From NCBI GenBank assembly GCA_947575805.1, contig CANPOY010000008.1:1-64000 (forward strand): a stretch of DNA of 64,000 nt, given 5' to 3'. Both the position numbers and the translations under genes were made by a program. This DNA comes from an uncultured Lachnospiraceae bacterium. Lineage in GTDB: Bacteria; Bacillota; Clostridia; Lachnospirales; Lachnospiraceae. Below are positions 59,949-64,000 of this stretch, one piece after another. Position 1 is the first letter of the stretch. Each line of letters opens with the position of its first letter. The notes under the pieces are model-generated. The model saw only the letters and a list, made by a program, of their open reading frames with translations. It did not search any database and was not told the origin of the DNA.

Positions 59949-60191
59949 TTAAATAGCTTCGTGGAACGTACGGGAAATAACGTCAGCCTGCTGTTCGGGA
60001 GTCAGCTTAATGAAGTTGACTGCATATCCGGATACACGGATGGTCAGCTGAGGATAATTCTCAGGATGCTTCTGAGCGTCCAGCAGAGTATCCCTGTTCA
60101 GTACGTTAACATTCAGATGATGGCCGCCCTTCGTAGCATAGCCGTCCAATAAATTTACAAGGTTATCCACCTGTGCTGCACTTGATGCCAT
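59949..60191 (-). CDS. grcA: separate glycyl-radical subunit of PFL (GrcA/YfiD-like)
   Basis: An 80-aa protein equal to the C-terminal domain of pyruvate formate-lyase: [21 protein letters not shown], then [11 protein letters not shown] with the radical glycine in RVSGYA, and [16 protein letters not shown] at the end. In E. coli this domain is the end of the 760-aa PflB (Gly734); the stand-alone form there, GrcA/YfiD, replaces damaged domains. Here the main PFL chain lacks the domain completely, so this small protein must supply the radical. ATG 60191 has AAAGGAGGATTTC upstream; the frame to 60260 is not used. Third gene of the PFL operon. Confidence 0.9.
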   Translation of the reverse strand: MASSAAQVDNLVNLLDGYATKGGHHLNVNVLNRDTLLDAQKHPENYPQLTIRVSGYAVNFIKLTPEQQADVISRTFHEAI

Positions 60192-60271
60192 AATGAAATC
60201 CTCCTTTATTTTATACAGGGAAGCGGCCGGGCCGCCTCCCATAGAGTTTGTATTTGACACTGTGGAACGGG

Positions 60272-60475
60272 TCAGTTGTAATCGTCTAATCCCTGCTCCA
60301 GCGTAGGAACACTGCAGGCCAGCGGAGTCCTTGAGCAGTCTGTACAGCCCATCGTCTGAACGTTCTTTGCCTCTTCTTCTCCTTCGTCACAGTCCACATT
60401 GACATGCCCTACACCATTGGCCATGCCGGAATCCAGCATATTGATCAGGTCATCGATCATTTTCTTGTCGTCCAT
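60272..60475 (-). CDS. 67-aa glycyl-radical-domain-like protein with Cys-rich tail
   Basis: A small gene with a good ribosome site (AAAGGAGACACT) between the PFL chain and the glycyl-radical gene. Residues 6-29 ([21 protein letters not shown]) align with the first helix and loop of the 80-aa protein ([20 protein letters not shown]), about half identical or similar, but the RVSGYA loop is absent. Instead the protein has an acidic DEGEEE segment and a tail with Cys in [15 protein letters not shown]. It therefore cannot carry the radical. It may bind the same groove on the PFL chain as a placeholder, inhibitor or redox guard. It could also be a degraded duplicate kept by chance, but the intact start and frame argue against this. 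Confidence 0.75.
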   Translation of the reverse strand: MDDKKMIDDLINMLDSGMANGVGHVNVDCDEGEEEAKNVQTMGCTDCSRTPLACSVPTLEQGLDDYN

Positions 60476-60503
60476 AGTGTCTCCTTTACTTTAATAATAG
60501 GTT

Positions 60504-60608
60504 TACTTGTTCAGATCCAATTCGATGTCTCACGGCGACATCGTGACCGACGTTCCTACTTGTTCAGATCCAATTCGATGTCTCACGGCGACATCGTGAC
60601 CGACGTTC

Positions 60609-60635
<27 letters not shown>
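60504..60635 (-). repeat. 53-bp direct repeats that duplicate the 3' end of the PFL gene
   Basis: Two full 53-bp copies (60504-60556 and 60557-60609), nearly identical, plus a 26-bp partial copy (60610-60635) that is the last 8 codons and stop of the PFL gene. Each full copy carries the inverted repeat CGATGTC-n7-GACATCG, able to form a hairpin. The repeats fill the gap between the PFL stop and the 67-aa gene. Confidence 0.9.
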
Positions 60636-62648
<2,013 letters not shown>

Positions 62649-62694
62649 TTTGAAATACCTCCTGTTAAAATTTGAATTCTAATTCTTAAGTACC

Positions 62695-62723
62695 ATTATA
62701 TGAAAAACAGTGTAAAGAGTCAA
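62695..62723 (-). promoter_or_regulatory. sigma-A promoter of the PFL operon
   Basis: Minus strand TTGACT (62718-62723), 17-nt spacer, TATAAT (62695-62700). About 40 nt upstream of the PFL start. Confidence 0.88.
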
Positions 62724-62867
62724 GGCGTTGAACATACTTTGAATGTACTTTTTGAGGTACACAGATGAGCCGGCCGAAGGAAAGAACGGAGAGTGCCGGA
62801 GGCACGATTTGCAAATGGTGGGTGCTGAACTGAAGGGAAGCCGGCCCGGAAACCGACAGGATATTAT

Positions 62868-62900
62868 ACAGAAGCCGGGGATTATCTCCCCGGCTTCTGT
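62868..62900 (-). terminator. strong hairpin after the secreted CxxC protein gene
   Basis: A perfect 14-bp stem ACAGAAGCCGGGGA / TCCCCGGCTTCTGT (62868-62881 and 62887-62900). It lacks a long T run, so termination is likely but not certain. Confidence 0.5.
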
Positions 62901-62916
62901 ACATTTCCTCATTAAG

Positions 62917-63237
62917 TTAATGAACATCATATCCGCATTTGCTGCATATCAAGTTTGCTCCCACCGAATGGCTTTCGGAACGTAACCGGGTTGTCTGACC
63001 GATGTCTTTTTTACAATCATTGCAGTATCTGTTGTACACCTCTGCGACCTGATGTGAGGTGTAGCTGGCGTTGGGATAATAGGTACGTACCAATGTCTCG
63101 GTGATATTGGCGTGATGGCATTCATTACAATCAGAATAATATGAGCCTGCAGCCTTGACCGGACACATCACTGAAGTTACAGCCAAAAATGTGGAAAGCG
63201 TCAATACAGAAACCGTTTTTAAAATCTTACCCTTCAT
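62917..63237 (-). CDS. small secreted protein with three CxxC pairs
   Basis: A 106-aa protein with an N-terminal signal peptide (KGKILKTVSVLTLSTFLAV hydrophobic core, likely cleavage after VKA) and a mature domain with CNECHH, CNDCKK and CSKCGY. Three CxxC pairs suit a zinc-ribbon or treble-clef fold in an exported protein; the first pair is also a CxxCH motif as in c-type cytochromes, but the other two lack the His. No family recognised. ATG 63237 has AAAAGGAGGTACTC upstream. Own promoter; the gene is monocistronic. Confidence 0.7.
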   Translation of the reverse strand: MKGKILKTVSVLTLSTFLAVTSVMCPVKAAGSYYSDCNECHHANITETLVRTYYPNASYTSHQVAEVYNRYCNDCKKDIGQTTRLRSESHSVGANLICSKCGYDVH

Positions 63238-63266
63238 ATGAGTACCTCCTTTTATTTTGTAATATG

Positions 63267-63295
63267 ATGATAGCATAATTCTGTCATAAAGTCAA
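63267..63295 (-). promoter_or_regulatory. sigma-A promoter of the secreted CxxC protein gene
   Basis: Minus strand TTGACT (63290-63295), 17-nt spacer, TATCAT (63267-63272). Confidence 0.75.
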
Positions 63296-63377
63296 TAATG
63301 AACTATCGTAATAAATAATAATAATAAATATTGTAAATCTCGTTTGATTGAGGCTGCAAGAAGGTTTTAAGAATAAC

Positions 63378-63406
63378 TTGTCAAATTATAAGGAATAATC
63401 TATACT
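63378..63406 (+). promoter_or_regulatory. sigma-A promoter of the DUF1858 gene
   Basis: TTGTCA (63378-63383), 17-nt spacer, TATACT (63401-63406). Confidence 0.7.
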
Positions 63407-63492
63407 ATAGCATAGTATACCGGTACACGCTCTGTCTAGGAATCAGATGACCAGGCGGAACCGTTATGACATTTGAAAGGAGAGAATACATT

Positions 63493-63684
63493 ATGAGTGG
63501 AATTACAAAGGAAATGACGATCGGCGAAATCCTGCGGACAAACCCTGACGTGGCGCCGGTGCTGATGGAGGCAGGAATGCACTGCCTGGGTTGTCCTTCT
63601 GCCCAGGGTGAGTCTCTGGAGGAAGCCGCGATGGTGCACGGAATAGACATTGACGATCTGATGAAGGCTATCGAAGAGATTTAA
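63493..63684 (+). CDS. DUF1858 domain protein
   Basis: A 63-aa protein that is a complete DUF1858 domain: [20 protein letters not shown], then [23 protein letters not shown] with the conserved CxxC. The domain is common in anaerobes, alone or fused to hybrid-cluster and NO-response proteins, and is thought to sense redox or bind a cluster; the reaction is unknown. ATG 63493 has AAAGGAGAGAATAC upstream; the frame from 63466 includes the ribosome site. Monocistronic with its own promoter and terminator. Confidence 0.9.
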   Translation: MSGITKEMTIGEILRTNPDVAPVLMEAGMHCLGCPSAQGESLEEAAMVHGIDIDDLMKAIEEI

Positions 63685-63696
63685 GACAGAGCATGA

Positions 63697-63747
63697 AGAA
63701 AGCGCCGACAGGCGGCCGACCAGCCGCAGTCCTGGCGCTTTCTTTTT
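63697..63747 (+). terminator. terminator after DUF1858 gene
   Basis: GAAAGCGCC (63698-63706) pairs with GGCGCTTTC (63734-63742), with an inner GC-rich loop, followed by TTTTT. Confidence 0.8.
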
Positions 63748-63779
63748 ACGGGTAATGAGCCGGGCATGACTGCACTTGC

Positions 63780-64000
63780 TTATCTGCTGCCCAGTGCCTG
63801 CACCGCGTCCCGGGCAATCAGAGCTTCGCAGTGCTCGGCCAGATAGCTCTCACTGCCGGGGAAGCTTCGCTGCAGGGTGCCATACTCCGACAGGATATTG
63901 CAGGCTTTGTCGAAGCCTTCCCTGAGGTCGGATGTCGCAGTCAGCATCAGGAAATACTGTTGTACGGCATTGTCCTTATAAAGGGCACTGGAGCCGTTGT
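63780..64000 (-). CDS. 3' end of a minus-strand gene, function not recognised
   Basis: An open frame runs from the window edge to a TAA at 63780-63782, giving about 73 C-terminal residues (YKDNAVQQYFLMLTATSDLRE, SEYGTLQRSFPGSESY). It looks like a helical, soluble domain. The frame is free of stops and the codon pattern is gene-like. The start lies beyond 64000. No family is recognised from this part. Confidence 0.6.
   Translation of the reverse strand, partial: NGSSALYKDNAVQQYFLMLTATSDLREGFDKACNILSEYGTLQRSFPGSESYLAEHCEALIARDAVQALGSR

Noticed and set aside
62655..62680. Possible Rex (NADH-sensing) operator upstream of PFL with a TGTTAA half
   Set aside because: Only one half-site fits; the second half has too many mismatches to support an operator.
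62917..63237. c-type cytochrome, because of CNECH
   Set aside because: Only one CxxCH motif, no distal Met/His arrangement that can be seen, and two further CxxC pairs without His favour zinc binding.

Overview
The window looks like the chromosome of a motile, fermentative member of the Lachnospiraceae (Clostridia). Supporting signs are: strong AGGAGG ribosome sites, the Firmicute gene blocks flgM-flgN-flgK-flgL-fliW-csrA and rpsF-ssb-rpsR / gdpP-rplI-dnaB, flagellins that begin MVVQHN, a DUF951 protein, and an anaerobic pyruvate formate-lyase (PFL) system. No species can be named from the sequence alone.

Layout. (1) 1-2054: 3' part of tRNA-Cys, a sirtuin, a DUF218 membrane protein and a DUF951 protein. 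(2) 2063-16858: late flagellar genes (flgM, flgN, two tandem flgK-type genes, flgL, fliW, csrA, flaG, fliD, fliS, a fliT-like gene) and two tandem flagellin genes. Four sigma-28 promoters with exact 15-nt spacers are visible (flgM, flaG and both flagellins). The flagellin leaders carry GGA-in-loop hairpins that fit FliW-CsrA-flagellin translational control. (3) 16951-47116: a 30-kb sugar and glycosylation island that starts right after the second flagellin terminator. It has a glycosyltransferase with a long helical tail, a GT11 fucosyltransferase-like gene, LicC-, LicD- and IspD-like and CDP-glycerol transferase-like genes, and a UDP-6-deoxy-HexNAc trio. It also has three GT2 enzymes and a GT4, three paralogous radical SAM enzymes, methyltransferases, a PIG-L deacetylase and a cytoplasmic beta-propeller. 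A module resembling CMP-sugar-acid synthesis (NeuA-like, HMGL-type aldolase, TPP enzyme in two ORFs, KdsC-like phosphatase) ends it. No gene in the island shows membrane segments, a flippase or a polymerase, which fits glycosylation of flagellin in the cytoplasm before export better than capsule synthesis. The second half is visibly more AT-rich. (4) 47117-49607: a consensus promoter with a structured leader, a shortened Rpn-type nuclease gene and a HisC-like aminotransferase. (5) 49900-57897: rpsF-ssb-rpsR and gdpP-rplI-dnaB, separated by decayed gene fragments (including GH30 remnants) and a GH35 beta-galactosidase. (6) 57992-64000: a MerR-type/coiled-coil protein, then on the minus strand ferredoxin, PFL-activating enzyme, a PFL split into catalytic and glycyl-radical polypeptides with an extra Cys-tailed 67-aa gene between them, and a secreted CxxC protein; then a DUF1858 protein on the plus strand and a partial minus-strand gene.

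The main candidates for something new are in the island. A recurring PglD_N-like Rossmann module occurs on nine proteins: three GT2s, three radical SAM enzymes that also share an N-terminal GHEFD signature, an FkbM-type methyltransferase, a putative GT-B protein and one stand-alone copy. This suggests an uncharacterised radical-dependent modification of a flagellin-linked glycan. The second candidate is the split PFL with its degenerate, Cys-rich third partner.
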